From Canna indica (taxonomy: Eukaryota; Streptophyta; Magnoliopsida; Zingiberales; Cannaceae), in NCBI GenBank assembly GCA_034359265.1, contig CP136890.1, forward strand, positions 52,445,501-52,509,500: a DNA stretch of 64,000 nt. Direction: 5' to 3'. Under the pieces are notes generated by a model that had not been told where the DNA came from, searched no databases, and saw only the letters and a list, made by a program, of their open reading frames with translations. Position 1 is the first letter of the stretch. The number at the start of each line of letters is the position of its first letter. Below are positions 1-10,000 of this stretch, piece after piece. A program made the position numbers and the translations under genes.

Positions 1-377
1 CCCCCAAGACTATCAAATATCATAGTTCTATAGGGATTACATTGATTGGATGAAGAAGCACCAGCAGAGGAAGATTCACCATATGTGTGAACGATAGGAT
101 TGCTCGACGTCCCGACTTCGCGTGACTCCCCGTGACAACTCCATAGAAAATATTTTGGTGCAAATCCTTTGCTATATAGATGCAGAGTGACAGTCCCCCG
201 ATCCAAAAATCGTCCATTCCAACAAATGCGGCATGGACATCGGATTTGATCACCGATGCTAACGAAATTCTGATTCGAATAGGCGAAATTTAGGAAGTAC
301 GTTACGCCTAATCGAAACTCATTCGTTAAAGCTCCACGCTCAAGACATCGGTACATCCAACTTCGATCAGCCGACAT
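1..377 (-). CDS. CACTA-1 TNPD transposase, N-terminal part (runs off window)
   Basis: On the minus strand an ATG at 377 begins MSADRSWMYR, the usual start of the transposase-associated domain that opens CACTA TNPD proteins. A short way downstream come a cysteine-rich stretch (CPCRICWN), then HLYSKGF and a conserved HGES motif. The frame is open to about position 20. The matching proteins in CACTA-2 (start 2876) and CACTA-4 (start 56810) share this start and layout. TNPD is the catalytic transposase of CACTA elements. Only the first ~120 residues are in view, so integrity cannot be judged; this copy looks less damaged than the other two. Confidence 0.75.
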   Translation of the reverse strand, partial: MSADRSWMYRCLERGALTNEFRLGVTYFLNFAYSNQNFVSIGDQIRCPCRICWNGRFLDRGTVTLHLYSKGFAPKYFLWSCHGESREVGTSSNPIVHTYGESSSAGASSSNQCNPYRTMIFDSLG

Positions 378-480
378 GATTCTGTCAATCAATGATAATT
401 TCTTTGGTTAATATCTTTAGGTGAGATTGTCCTATTCCATTCGGGATTTATGTTACTTATATTGCACTAAGTACTTATTT

Positions 481-609
481 TAACCGTTAACTTCATTCTA
501 AATTTCGGCAGTATCTCCCTACAGTTCTCCGAATACGCATATCATCTGGGCGCGTATCGGAGAACAAGAGAGATGTTGCCGAAATTTAGAATAATTAGTT
601 AACAGTTAA
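481..609. repeat. Long imperfect hairpin upstream of TNPD (CACTA-1)
   Basis: The left arm (about 481-538) and right arm (about 550-609) are imperfect reverse complements: CTAAATTTCGGCA pairs with TGCCGAAATTTAG, and GTTCTCCGAATACGC pairs with GCGTATCGGAGAAC. The loop is about 11 nt. It lies about 100 nt 5' of the TNPD start codon in transcript sense. Equivalent hairpins occur in the other three CACTA copies. Confidence 0.85.
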
Positions 610-836
610 AATAAAAAAGTAAGTACAGTACAAATAACTATATTCCCAAATTGTCCAATCAGGGACAATTCAAGAATTGTACGTCGTATAAAAGATTGAT
701 CATCTACTTCTTTTACACGAACATACAATCCCCGAACGGATCTAAGGTTTTGCTAAATCATATCCGACTCGTCGATGCGTACGTGAAACATATCAACTCG
801 TCGGATGGATGATTATTTTCTAAATATTTCGAGACA

Positions 837-1019
837 GTTCGAGTCCATATTGGACAATTCCGACACGAGTCCAAATTCGACGATTTCGGCAAGAGTCAGA
901 AGTGGATGATTTCGGCGCGCGTCCGAAGTGGACGATTCCGGCGCGCGTCCGAAGTGGACGATTCCGGCGCATGTCCGAAGTGGACGATTCTGGCGCGCGT
1001 CCGAAGTGGACAATTCCAA
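837..1019. repeat. 26-bp tandem repeats in CACTA-1 5' region
   Basis: About seven head-to-tail copies of a 26-bp unit (TCCGAAGTGGACGATTCCGG plus CGCGCG or a variant). The same array is present in the other CACTA copies with fewer or more units, so copy number varies within the family. Low-complexity reading frames across this array are artefacts. Confidence 0.85.
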
Positions 1020-1139
1020 AATTAATCTAAACCCTAAAAATTAATCTAAACCCTAATAATTAATCTAACAAATTAAACAATTAATCTAAATAATTAATGA
1101 AATAATTAATTAACAATTAAAAAACAATTTAAAAATATA

Positions 1140-1470
1140 TATTAATCTACAAATTCCGGCGCCGAGTCAGGTGGACTCCGGCGCCGGCGTACAGTGGCCG
1201 GACACACTGTCCGACCACTGTACAAGGTCCGGCGGCGGCCATCGACTGATCGTCGCCGGCCGAAACCCTATTTTTAGGGTTTCGGCCGGATTTCCCGCCG
1301 GCCGCAACGGGAAGAGACGGCCGGCCGGTGATGTATACCTGACAGTGTCGGCAGCAGTGGGAGGAGGAAGAGGCGTCGGCGGCGGCGGCAGCGGCGGCGA
1401 GAGGCGGGAGGAGGAGGCGGCGGCGGCAGCAGCGGGAGGAAGAAGGGTTGGGCGCGATCGCGTGCCCTAT
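1140..1470. other. GC-rich leader of CACTA-1
   Basis: A strikingly GC-rich block with GGC/GGA runs, flanked by AT-rich sequence. It includes a short palindromic segment (AACCCTATTTTTAGGGTTTCGG). The same block recurs at 3680-3960, 49150-49420 and 57660-57990, next to the CACTA terminus. It probably contains the promoter and untranslated first exon of TNPD. A 132-codon + strand frame crosses it, but its composition is GGC-repeat and it is not conserved between copies, so I do not call a gene. Confidence 0.5.
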
Positions 1471-1474
1471 ATAA

Positions 1475-1731
1475 ACTTATCAGCAACGGCTCACTCGCCC
1501 GTTAGAAAGCCGTTGCTAATAAGTTATCATCAGCAATGGCTCACTTGTCCGTTAGAAAGCCGTTGCTGATAATTAAAATCATCAGCAACGGCTCGCGTGT
1601 CCGTTAGAAAGCCGTTGCAGATACAACATATCTGCAACGGCTCGGGCGGCCGTAAGAACGTCGTTGCAAATAGCAACGGCTTGAGCGGCCGTTGCTGATA
1701 GCCGTTGCTGAAGACTCAATTTCTAGTAGTG
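1475..1731. repeat. Subterminal GCAACGGC repeats and TIR of CACTA-1
   Basis: Many direct and inverted copies of AGCAACGGCT / AGCCGTTGCT occur at ~20-40 bp spacing up to the terminus. Arrays of this kind next to CACTA ends are the binding sites of the TNPA-type protein in En/Spm. Related arrays lie at 3978-4294, 45700-46025 and 49435-49690; the CACTA-4 array (57990-58408) is more diverged. Confidence 0.8.
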
Positions 1732-2876
1732 TTTCATACATATTGACAACGACAAGTTATAAACTATTAGCAGTATTGACCAAACTAAATAAGGAGTTCC
1801 AGAATGACTAAACAGATTAAAACCATCCGTGCACAATCCCAATATGATATTTATAGTATCCCTAGGAAATGAAGGATAACATCTATCCAAATATTTCCAT
1901 GCTTCATTGTCGGATGGATGAGTCATTACTGTATCATCATGACTTCTTGCTTGCCAACTCATGTAGGTGACAGTCTTTTCCGACATGAATAATCTTTGAA
2001 GTCTCAGTGTTAGTGAAAAATACCGAAGCACCTTAAATAGAATATTTTTTGTCGGACCAATTTCTTCTCCTTGTAACGAGGATGTTCACATATAGAGCAT
2101 TTATCCAACTGCATATTTTTTTTATACAATAAAATATAGTTATTTTGGCACGTGTGTATTTTTTTTGTACTCAAGCCCTAATTTTCTCATCAACTTTTTA
2201 GTCTTATAAAAAGTTGGCTCAAACTTATTATCAATAGACAGCATTCCATTAATCAATCCCGCAATCTGATCAAGCACAACCTCGCTGATATTACAATCAG
2301 CATTGATGTTCAGGAGTTGCGTCATTGCCAAAAACCTAGTGTATTTAGGACAATTCTCATACAAAGGTTCATCAACAGCTTTCAACATATCGTACAATTT
2401 TGCGATTTCTTTATTCGGTAATTCAATCTCTACCACAAGTTGTACTTTTGTGACATCAACACCCGTAGTATCTAGTGGCACTAACGTCTCAGTAACTGGC
2501 CGATTGACATTATCATTCAGCTGGAATTAACCCCCAAGACTATCAAGTATCATAGTTATATAGAGATTAGATGGACTGGATGAAGAAACACCAGTAGAGG
2601 AAGATTCACCATGTGTCTGAACGATAGGATTGCTCGACGTCCTGACTTCACGTGACAAGTCTATAGAAAATATATTAGTGCAAATCCTTTGCTATACAGA
2701 TACAGAGTGACAGTTTCCTGGTCCAAAAATCATTCATTCAAGCAAATGCGTTACAAACATCGGATTTTTTCATCGGCGCTAAATAATTTTCGATTTGAAT
2801 AGGTGAAATTTAGGATGTAAGTTATGCCTAATCGAAACTCAAGACGTCGATACATCCAACTTCGATCGCCCGACAT
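1732..2876 (-). pseudogene. CACTA-2 TNPD transposase fragment
   Basis: Minus-strand remnants of a CACTA transposase. The start is ATG at 2876 in the context MSGDRSWMY. It is followed by eroded transposase-associated sequence with frameshifts, then a region (2481-2140) matching the central part of the CACTA-4 copy. Next comes the start of the Transposase_21 domain (2031-1732), with RYFSLTLRLQRLFMSEKT, HPSDNEAWK, GLCTDGFN and a terminal ICMKH. The conserved GLCTDGFNPFG-type segment is the family hallmark. It ends at 1732, where CACTA-1 is inserted. Several stops and frameshifts make it non-functional. Confidence 0.85.
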
Positions 2877-2978
2877 GATTATATCAATCAATGACAATTT
2901 CTTCAGTTAATCTCTTTAGGTGAGATGGTCTCATTCCATTCGGGATTCATATTATTCATATTGCACTAAGTATTTCTT

Positions 2979-3113
2979 CTAACCGCTAACTTCATTGTAA
3001 ATTTCGGCAGCATCTCCCTACAGTTCTCCGAATACGCATATCATCTGGGCGCATATCGGAGAACAAGAGAGATACAATAGCCAAAATTTAAGAATTAATG
3101 AGTTAACAGTTAA
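2979..3113. repeat. Long imperfect hairpin upstream of TNPD (CACTA-2)
   Basis: Same hairpin as at 481-609. The TAAATTTCGGCAGCATCTCC arm is at 2998-3017, with the loop around 3038-3048. The right arm is more eroded (GCCAAAATTTAAGAATTAAT), but the GTTCTCCGAATACGC / GCATATCGGAGAAC core is kept. Confidence 0.8.
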
Positions 3114-4294
3114 AAGAAAAAACTAAGTGCAATACAAACAACTATGTTCCCAAATTATTCAATCATGGACAATTCAAGGGTTATACGTCGTATAAAAGAT
3201 CACCTACTTCTTTTACACGAGCATGCAACCCTCGAACAGATCTAAGATTTTGCTAAATCATATCCGACTCGTCGATGCGTACGTGAAATGTATCAATTCG
3301 TCAGATGGATGATTATTTTCTAAATTCTTGGATGTCGATTCGAGTCCAAAGTGGACGATTCCAACACGAGTCCAAAGTGGATGATTCCAGCACGAGTCCA
3401 AAGTGGATGATTCTAATTAATATAATTAATATAGTTAATCTAAACTAAAATTAATTATCAATTAACAAATATAACCTAAAACTGAATTTAAATCTAATTA
3501 ATATTAAAAAACATTAAAAAATAGATTAATTAAACATTAACAAATTAACCATGAATAATTAACAATTAACCTAGGTTTAATTAAACATTAATCAAAATAT
3601 TAATCTAATTAACCCTAAATCAAAACATTAATCTAATTAATCAAAATATTAAACCCTGAATCAAAACCCTAAAATAATATTGCGGCACCGAAGTTTAGTG
3701 GACTCCGGCGCCGACGTCCAGTGTCCAATGTCGGACATTGGACATAGGTCCGACAATCGACGACCAATTGAAACCCTAAGATTTAGGGTTTCAATTGATT
3801 AGCCCTAGTAAGGAGAAGAAAAGGGGTCGGGGAGCTTTGAGAATACCTGGAGGTGGAGGGCTCAACGGTGGTGTCGACGGGCAAGCTCGATAGTGAATGG
3901 CATCAACAACGTCGAAGAAACAATAGCAGCAGGGAAGAAAGGGGGCGTTGAGCGCGATCGTGAGTTATATAAACTCATCAGCAACGTCTCACTTAACCGT
4001 TGCTAATAAGTAATATCATCAATAACAGCTTAGCGGCCTTTGCAATATCGTTGCAGATAAGTATTGCATTTTCTCACCGCGAGCGCGCCATCTACTTGTT
4101 AACAACGGGTGCAAAAGCCGTAAGTACGCCGTTCCATCTACTTATTAACAACGACCCTAGAGATCATAAGGAAGCCGTTGAAGATATATCACATCTGCAA
4201 CGGCCTGAGCGACCGTAAGAAAGCCATTAGTCATTGCAACGGCTTGGGCGACCATTACTGATGACCGTTGCTAAGTAACACATTTCTAGTAGTG

Positions 4295-4800
4295 CACCAA
4301 GGTCTCCTATTCCAGTAAATTGGCTAAGGAAGGAACTCAATAAATACACATATGTCAATCCGAGGTTGGAAGTTAGCACACTACTAAAGCTCGACACGAA
4401 GTCCTCGGACTTCGACAAAGCTAGGGGGCTATGGATTGGACTCGTACTTTTTCCCTGCTTGGATCATGCCCGACAATGCCCACACTCATGAACTAGACTC
4501 AAGTCAAGGCAATGTCAATCTAGCTCGGGGGCTCTGCCCGACCATACAAGGACACCCATGTCATTCATTAATTATCAGAGATTCAACGGTGATGAGTTTG
4601 ACATCTCCAAGATAAACCTCGATCAATTTCTGGTATATCCCCGTGAGGGTCATGGATGCATTATTAGCCCAAACATACACTATAAGCAGACACGATACAC
4701 ATCAAACATACTCTCGATTTCAATTATATACCCATAATATGAAATTCATTCTTACTTGAGCATCAAAATATTATTGCAGGTCCTCCGCCAAAATTGTCTC
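4295..4800. other. Possible LTR-retrotransposon relic
   Basis: The sequence into which CACTA-2 inserted contains GACTTCGACAAAGCTAGGGG at about 4409 and GCTCGGGGGCTCTGCC at about 4520. Phrases like these are common in LTRs of plant Ty3 (Tat-type) elements. No coding domain or LTR boundary is visible, so this is only a suggestion. Confidence 0.3.
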
Positions 4801-4817
4801 GGCTTCAGGTAAGAATA

Positions 4818-4863
4818 TATATTTAGACTATATATATATATAACAGTATATAGTCTAAATATA
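4818..4863. repeat. Perfect 17-bp inverted repeat with 12-bp spacer
   Basis: TATATTTAGACTATATA at 4818-4834 is exactly repeated in inverse at 4847-4863. It stands alone at the edge of the AT-rich tract, with no coding sequence nearby. It could be a foldback footprint or a chance AT palindrome, although the GACTA/TAGTC core makes chance less likely. Confidence 0.75.
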
Positions 4864-5039
4864 AGAGGCTAGGGTATTGACTCAACCAATCTTATTTTGA
4901 TTGATTTGAGGTTAAGCTTGTTGTTGGGAATTTTCCTTCTTCGTTGTTCTTTTAAAAATGCATAACACATTGACTCAATCAAATTTCCCAATAAAGTACA
5001 TAATATTTAAAATTGGCTGCAGTACCTGTGCTTTGCACG

Positions 5040-6640
5040 ATTAACTTGTAATTTTAATAAAAAAATCATATAAATAAATTTATAACCTAGCGTGACAAAC
5101 AAAATAAATTAAATATCAATAAGATATAAATCTAAAAGTGGTAACAATCTTTTTATATAATGATATTAATTTGTTTCAAAATGCACACATCTTCAAAATA
5201 AAAAATTATGAATAAAAATTTAATGTAATAATTTTAAAAATAGAAAAAAATTAAAACTATTTCAAAATAAATAATACTATATAGGTTTTTAACAAGAAAA
5301 TATAAAAATAAAATAAAATAAGAAACTATTAATAATTTTAACGGTAAATATTAGATATAATGCAAATATAAAATAAAGTATATGAATTAAAAATTTATAA
5401 GTATAGATAATTGATTCAAAATTAAGAAATTTGACTTTATATAATTAATTCAAAATTAAAAAATTGAAATAATTTAAGTTTTTTTTTAAAATAAAAGAAA
5501 AATAATATTTCATAAATACAAAAGTCATTTAAAAAATAATTATATACATTAAAAAATTAATTTATATAGATTTCAATAACCAAAAATAAAAAAAATTCAA
5601 TAATAAAAATACTTTTAATATAAATATAAGATAAAAAATTAAAAATAAAATATTTAAATTATTCTAAGCTACATAAATTTCTTCGATTTTGAAATACTAT
5701 TTTTCATTAACAAACATAAAAGAATGATTATTCAAAATCCAAAAATTAATATAAAAAGCTTCAATAACTAATAAAAAATATTTATAATTATTATTCAAAA
5801 AATAATAAATACAAAATTAAAGATATCAAAATATGTGCATATAGAGAAAATAATTAGGGTAAAAACTTTTATTCCAAATTTAAGTGAGATAAAAATTTAG
5901 GAGGAAAAAATTTAGGTAGGAAAAGTGACAAAAATTTGAGGGGAGAGAGTTTAAGTGGGTATGATATATTATATATATAAAAGAAATTTAAAAATAAAAA
6001 AAATTAATATTTCATAATCACAAAAGTAATATAAAAAATAATTATATATATTAAAAAATTAATTTATATGAATTTTAATTATCAAAAAATTTAAAAATGC
6101 TAAATTAATAAAAAATTTATGAATATAAATCAAATATAATATAAGTATAAGATAATAAGTTGAAAAAAATAAAAAATAAGATATTCAAATTATTCTAAAT
6201 TGCATAAATTTTTTTGATTTTGAAATATTATTTTTTAATAACAAACCAAAAAAATAATATTTTAAAACCCAAAAATTAATATAAAATTTTAATAAATAAA
6301 AAATATTTATAATTATTATTCTGAAAATAATAAATATAAAATTTAAAATATCAAAATAGGTGTATATAGAAAAAATAAGTTGAGTAAAAATTTGTATTAC
6401 GAATTTAAGTGGGACAAAAAATTGGGAGAAAAAATTTAGATGAGAAAAGTGAGAAAAATTTGAGAAGAGGGGTAAAAATAAAAAGATAAATGAGATAAAA
6501 ATAAAGATAAAAATTTGATGGAGCGGAGGAGTTTAGGTGGGAAGGAGCTATTTCTTGAGAAAAAGAAAGTATAGTAATTCAACAAATTTATTATAATAAA
6601 AATTAGCACATTTAAATTAATTTCTGTCACGGTATTTAAT
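5040..6640. repeat. AT-rich tract with a ~500 bp diverged tandem duplication
   Basis: About 1.6 kb of A/T-dominated sequence with no gene. Two diverged direct copies are seen, roughly 5483-5985 and 5986-6480. Matched anchors are TAATATTTCATAA at 5503 and 6005, and GTGCATATAGAG / GTGTATATAGAA at 5835 and 6360. Both copies end in purine-rich strings containing AAAAATTTGAG followed by GGGGA or AAGAGG. The offset drifts from 502 to 525 bp through indels. Nothing in it looks like a TE gene. Confidence 0.7.
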
Positions 6641-7006
6641 CCAATTTACTTTGAGTTAATAACAAAAATGTTAAGATAATTAAAAAGATTGATAATACTT
6701 TAATAATTCAAAAATTAAAAATAAAAACCTGACATGTTTCGATCTTAACCCAATCACTCGAACCGCCAATACGTCCCTATCTCCATCTCTCTGCGAGACT
6801 GCGACCAGGAAACGGCTCAGCCCATAGATGCATTCTGTTTACTTAAAACGCGGTTCCATTTAAAATTCCCATTGGATGAGATCCCCTTTTGCTTCGCAAT
6901 CGTTCCCTTCTTTTGCTTCGCCTCCAAGCTCCCCTTCCTCTTTAAATCTTCCGATCCACCTCCACAATCCCCAAACCCTACCCTTTCAATCCCAAGAAGT
7001 ATAGAC
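6640..7006 (+). promoter_or_regulatory. FIS1 upstream region and 5' UTR
   Basis: Only ~360 bp separate the AT-rich repeat from the FIS1 start codon. Composition becomes balanced at about 6725. An inverted CCAAT box (CCATTGG) is at about 6868 and a weak TATA-like TTTAAA at about 6940. A pyrimidine-rich CTCCATCTCTCTGCG sits at about 6781. I cannot place the transcription start. Confidence 0.4.
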
Positions 7007-10000
7007 ATGGATGCCAAGATCCGCGAGTTTTTCGACTCCGTTGGCTCTTTCTTCACCGGCGGCGACAACATCCCCTGGTGCGACCGCGACATCATCGCTG
7101 TAAGTCTTCCTGCAATTCCTCCTGCGAAAACCCTAACTTTTCCTTCACCTATTCGCCTCTTTCTTTTTCAGTCCTGCCTCCCCTTAACATGTTTCTGGTT
7201 CAGGAGACTCAATTATTGATAGAGCTTTTTTATTTACGCTTTATGACCACCATGTACGCGCTTCTTGTGAGCAGGGTTGTGAGAGAGAGGTCCAAGAGAG
7301 TGGGAGTGAAGAGACTAAGAATGAAAGCCTTATGAGGTTGTCCTGGGCGCTCGTTCATTCCAAGCACCCGGAAGATGTAAATCGTGGAATCGCCATGCTT
7401 GAAGGTGTCTTTATAACTCATCTCGTATTGGAACTCTTCCCTCTTCTTGGAAACATCAATTTATTGTCGTGGTTGTGAGGTTTCTTGCTGTATTTTTCTG
7501 TTAAGTCCTGCTTTTTACGAATTGCTCATCTTACTTACCTGGTTTTGCAGCTTCCTTGGGTAGTTCTGCTAGTCCACTACAAACTAGAGAGAAACTTTAT
7601 TTGCTGGCTGTTGGGTTTTACAGAAACGGAGACTACTCAAGGAGTCGTCAACTTGTGGAACAATGTTTAGAGGTACAATTATGTTGAATTACACACTTAT
7701 CCTTATGTTTGATTCAGGTTTAACTGGTTGATGTATATTTTTGTGTATTCTTTTTAGTTGTTTAAGTTTTCGTTGAGTATAGTGGCAGAGCATATTTATT
7801 CTTTCCTAGAGGAGAACATCATATTTAAAATGATATGTTCTTTTCCTGCTGAAGCCAATCAAACACCACTTCAGTTGTAGTAACTTGAATGTTGTATGAA
7901 AAATGGAAACCTGCTATACAATTGGAAATAGTGTATGATAGTGATACATACAAATAAAAATTGATTTAGATATTTCTCTCTATTAATACAAGGAATGCAG
8001 TGTATAATTTTATTAAAAGAAAAGAAACTGACATTTAAATAAGCACAAGACTAGGTCTTCTCTTTCATGAAAGTAAGAAGAACTATCAAAATGGTGACCA
8101 GTGCACGAAGCAATCTCACTTTTGTGGGATCGGGGGAGGGTTGATGTACACATAGGCTATTTCCGTGGCTCGATTCGATGATCTCCGGGTCACAAGTGGG
8201 GTAATTTTATCGTTACACTAAATCCACCCTCAAAGTAAGAGGAATTATTGCTCCACTATAATTATAAAGGATGATATTATCTTATTGTCTAATTGAGAAA
8301 AACGGGTTAAAAAATGATTTTCTGTATTGTTTTTCAGATTTCTTTTTTTTCTTTAAACATTATCTTCCTTGAGGTTTCTGAATTAATATTTTTTCCATTT
8401 ACAGTTCTAGAGCATAAGTTAATAAATGTCAGTTGGACAATTACACAATACTATACTTCCAGAAATAGATGAGATCATAGAACATTACTTAAAATAATTT
8501 GTAATGATTTGAAATAGGTTCGTTGCTGCTCATCATATGAAGTTCTCTAATCAACATGCATGTTATATTTTTCTATTTTCTAACTCTCAAACAATTTAAT
8601 AAATCCAAACCCTCCTTATCATGTTATATCTATCTAGTCTATTGGACTCTTTTCCCGGTTCCATTATTTGGACTGTACTTCAATCCATAGTTTTAAATAG
8701 CGCAAGGCGCAAGGTTACGGCGCGTGCCATAACGAGGCGAGGCGCAAAAATAAAATATAATTATAAAATATATTTTGTACATAAAAAAAAAACATTTCTA
8801 AAATAAAATCACTTAGTTAACATTTAATTTAGCATCCAATTAAATAAAGATACTAAGTCAAAGTTGTTAAAGAACAACTAAACAAGCAAACATCAAGTTC
8901 AACATCATTAAAAAAAACAAGCCAACATCAAGTTCAACATCATTAAAAGAACATGAGAATAATAAGTTCAACATCATCATCAAGCTAATGGACTATTCAT
9001 CATCTAGATCTAGATCATGGTCTTCATCAATCTCATAATCAAAATGTTTGGAATATTGTAAAGGGATAGTGTTTCCTTCTCCTCCATCTTCTTCTTCTCC
9101 AAAAGATTCATTTATGAGTCTTCGGTGATTTGGGACCTTGGAAGAGCTTGCTTTTCCCTTGTCCTTTTGTCTCGTAGATCTAGTGTGCCGTTCAGGCTCT
9201 TCTGCTCCACTAGCTCTAGCAACCGTGCCCCATGTCAAAGGCTCATCCTTAAATACCAAGGCGTCGTCATCTTGTTCATCCTGAGCTCTACCAATCAACC
9301 ATTCATTGCTAGCATCAATACATTCCAAAGAAATAGGGTCGATGCGGTCACGTGCATCATATTGACGCTTCAATGTTCGGTTGTACTTTACAAAACCAAA
9401 TCATTTAAGCGTTGTGCATCCAACCTATTTCTTTTTTTGGTATGAATCTAGAGAAAAAATAAAATAATTTTTAACTGGCACAATTAGAAGCAAGTTAAAA
9501 ATTAAAATGAAATTTTAAATATTGTTACTAACGTTTTCAAAAATGCTCCAGTTGCGCTCACAACCCGATGCGCTGCAAGTGAGACTAAGTACTTTTATAG
9601 CAAATTTTTGCAACTCTAGAGTTGTTGATCCATAAAGTTTCCACCATTCAGTTGCTATTGTTAATAAAAATTAAAAGTTAAGCTCAATTAATTTATTAAA
9701 TGTTAAGAACTAATCCAAAAGTATACCTTTAAAGAAATTTACCTGGAGATTTAATACTCCTATGCCTAATCGCCATTGGCTTTCCAAATATACCCTTAGA
9801 ATTTACATAGGTAGAAAGTTGGCTAGAGATTAAGTCTTGCTCCTCAAGTCTTGGAACCAATCTTTCAATAACATCAAGCAATCCTCCCATAACCTCCTTA
9901 TCTGAACTAAGGTTGGGGTTTGCATAGAATAATTCAGGATTCAAATAATTTCCACATGCATGCAAAGGTTGATAGAGTTGACATTCCCATATTTTGTCAA

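Larger units (their letters stand above)
1..1731 (-). mobile_element. CACTA (En/Spm) transposon CACTA-1, 5' end portion
   Basis: The element enters the window from the left and ends at 1731 with TAGTG, the complement of the CACTA terminus; the last bases read TTTCTAGTAGTG. On the minus strand the order from the terminus is: GCAACGGC subterminal repeats, a GC-rich leader, 26-bp tandem repeats, a long hairpin, then the start of the TNPD transposase gene. The same order is found in three other copies ending at 4294, 49690 and 58408. The base after the terminus (1732) continues the transposase gene of a second CACTA, so CACTA-1 is nested in CACTA-2. The other end and the 3-bp target duplication lie outside the window. 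Confidence 0.9.
1732..4294 (-). mobile_element. CACTA-2, 5' portion, interrupted by CACTA-1
   Basis: The terminus TTTCTAGTAGTG ends at 4294. Inward from it are subterminal GCAACGGC repeats, a GC-rich leader, a short 26-bp tandem array (3335-3415, about three units), a hairpin (2979-3113) and a TNPD fragment on the minus strand. At 1732 the transposase coding sequence is cut by the end of CACTA-1. The rest of CACTA-2 must lie left of the window. The three bases after 4294 are CAC. Confidence 0.9.

Noticed and set aside
837..1019. 68-codon repetitive frame over the 26-bp array as a repeat protein
   Set aside because: Reading frame follows the minisatellite and breaks in the other copies.
1171..1569. 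132-codon + strand frame rich in Gly/Arg/Ala
   Set aside because: It crosses the GC-rich CACTA leader (GGC/GGA repeats) and subterminal repeats, is not conserved in the other three CACTA copies, and runs opposite to the transposase.
1475..1731. Regularly spaced repeats suggestive of a CRISPR-like array
   Set aside because: Repeat units are short (GCAACGGC), occur in both orientations and abut a CACTA terminus. They are transposase-binding subterminal repeats, and the genome is eukaryotic.
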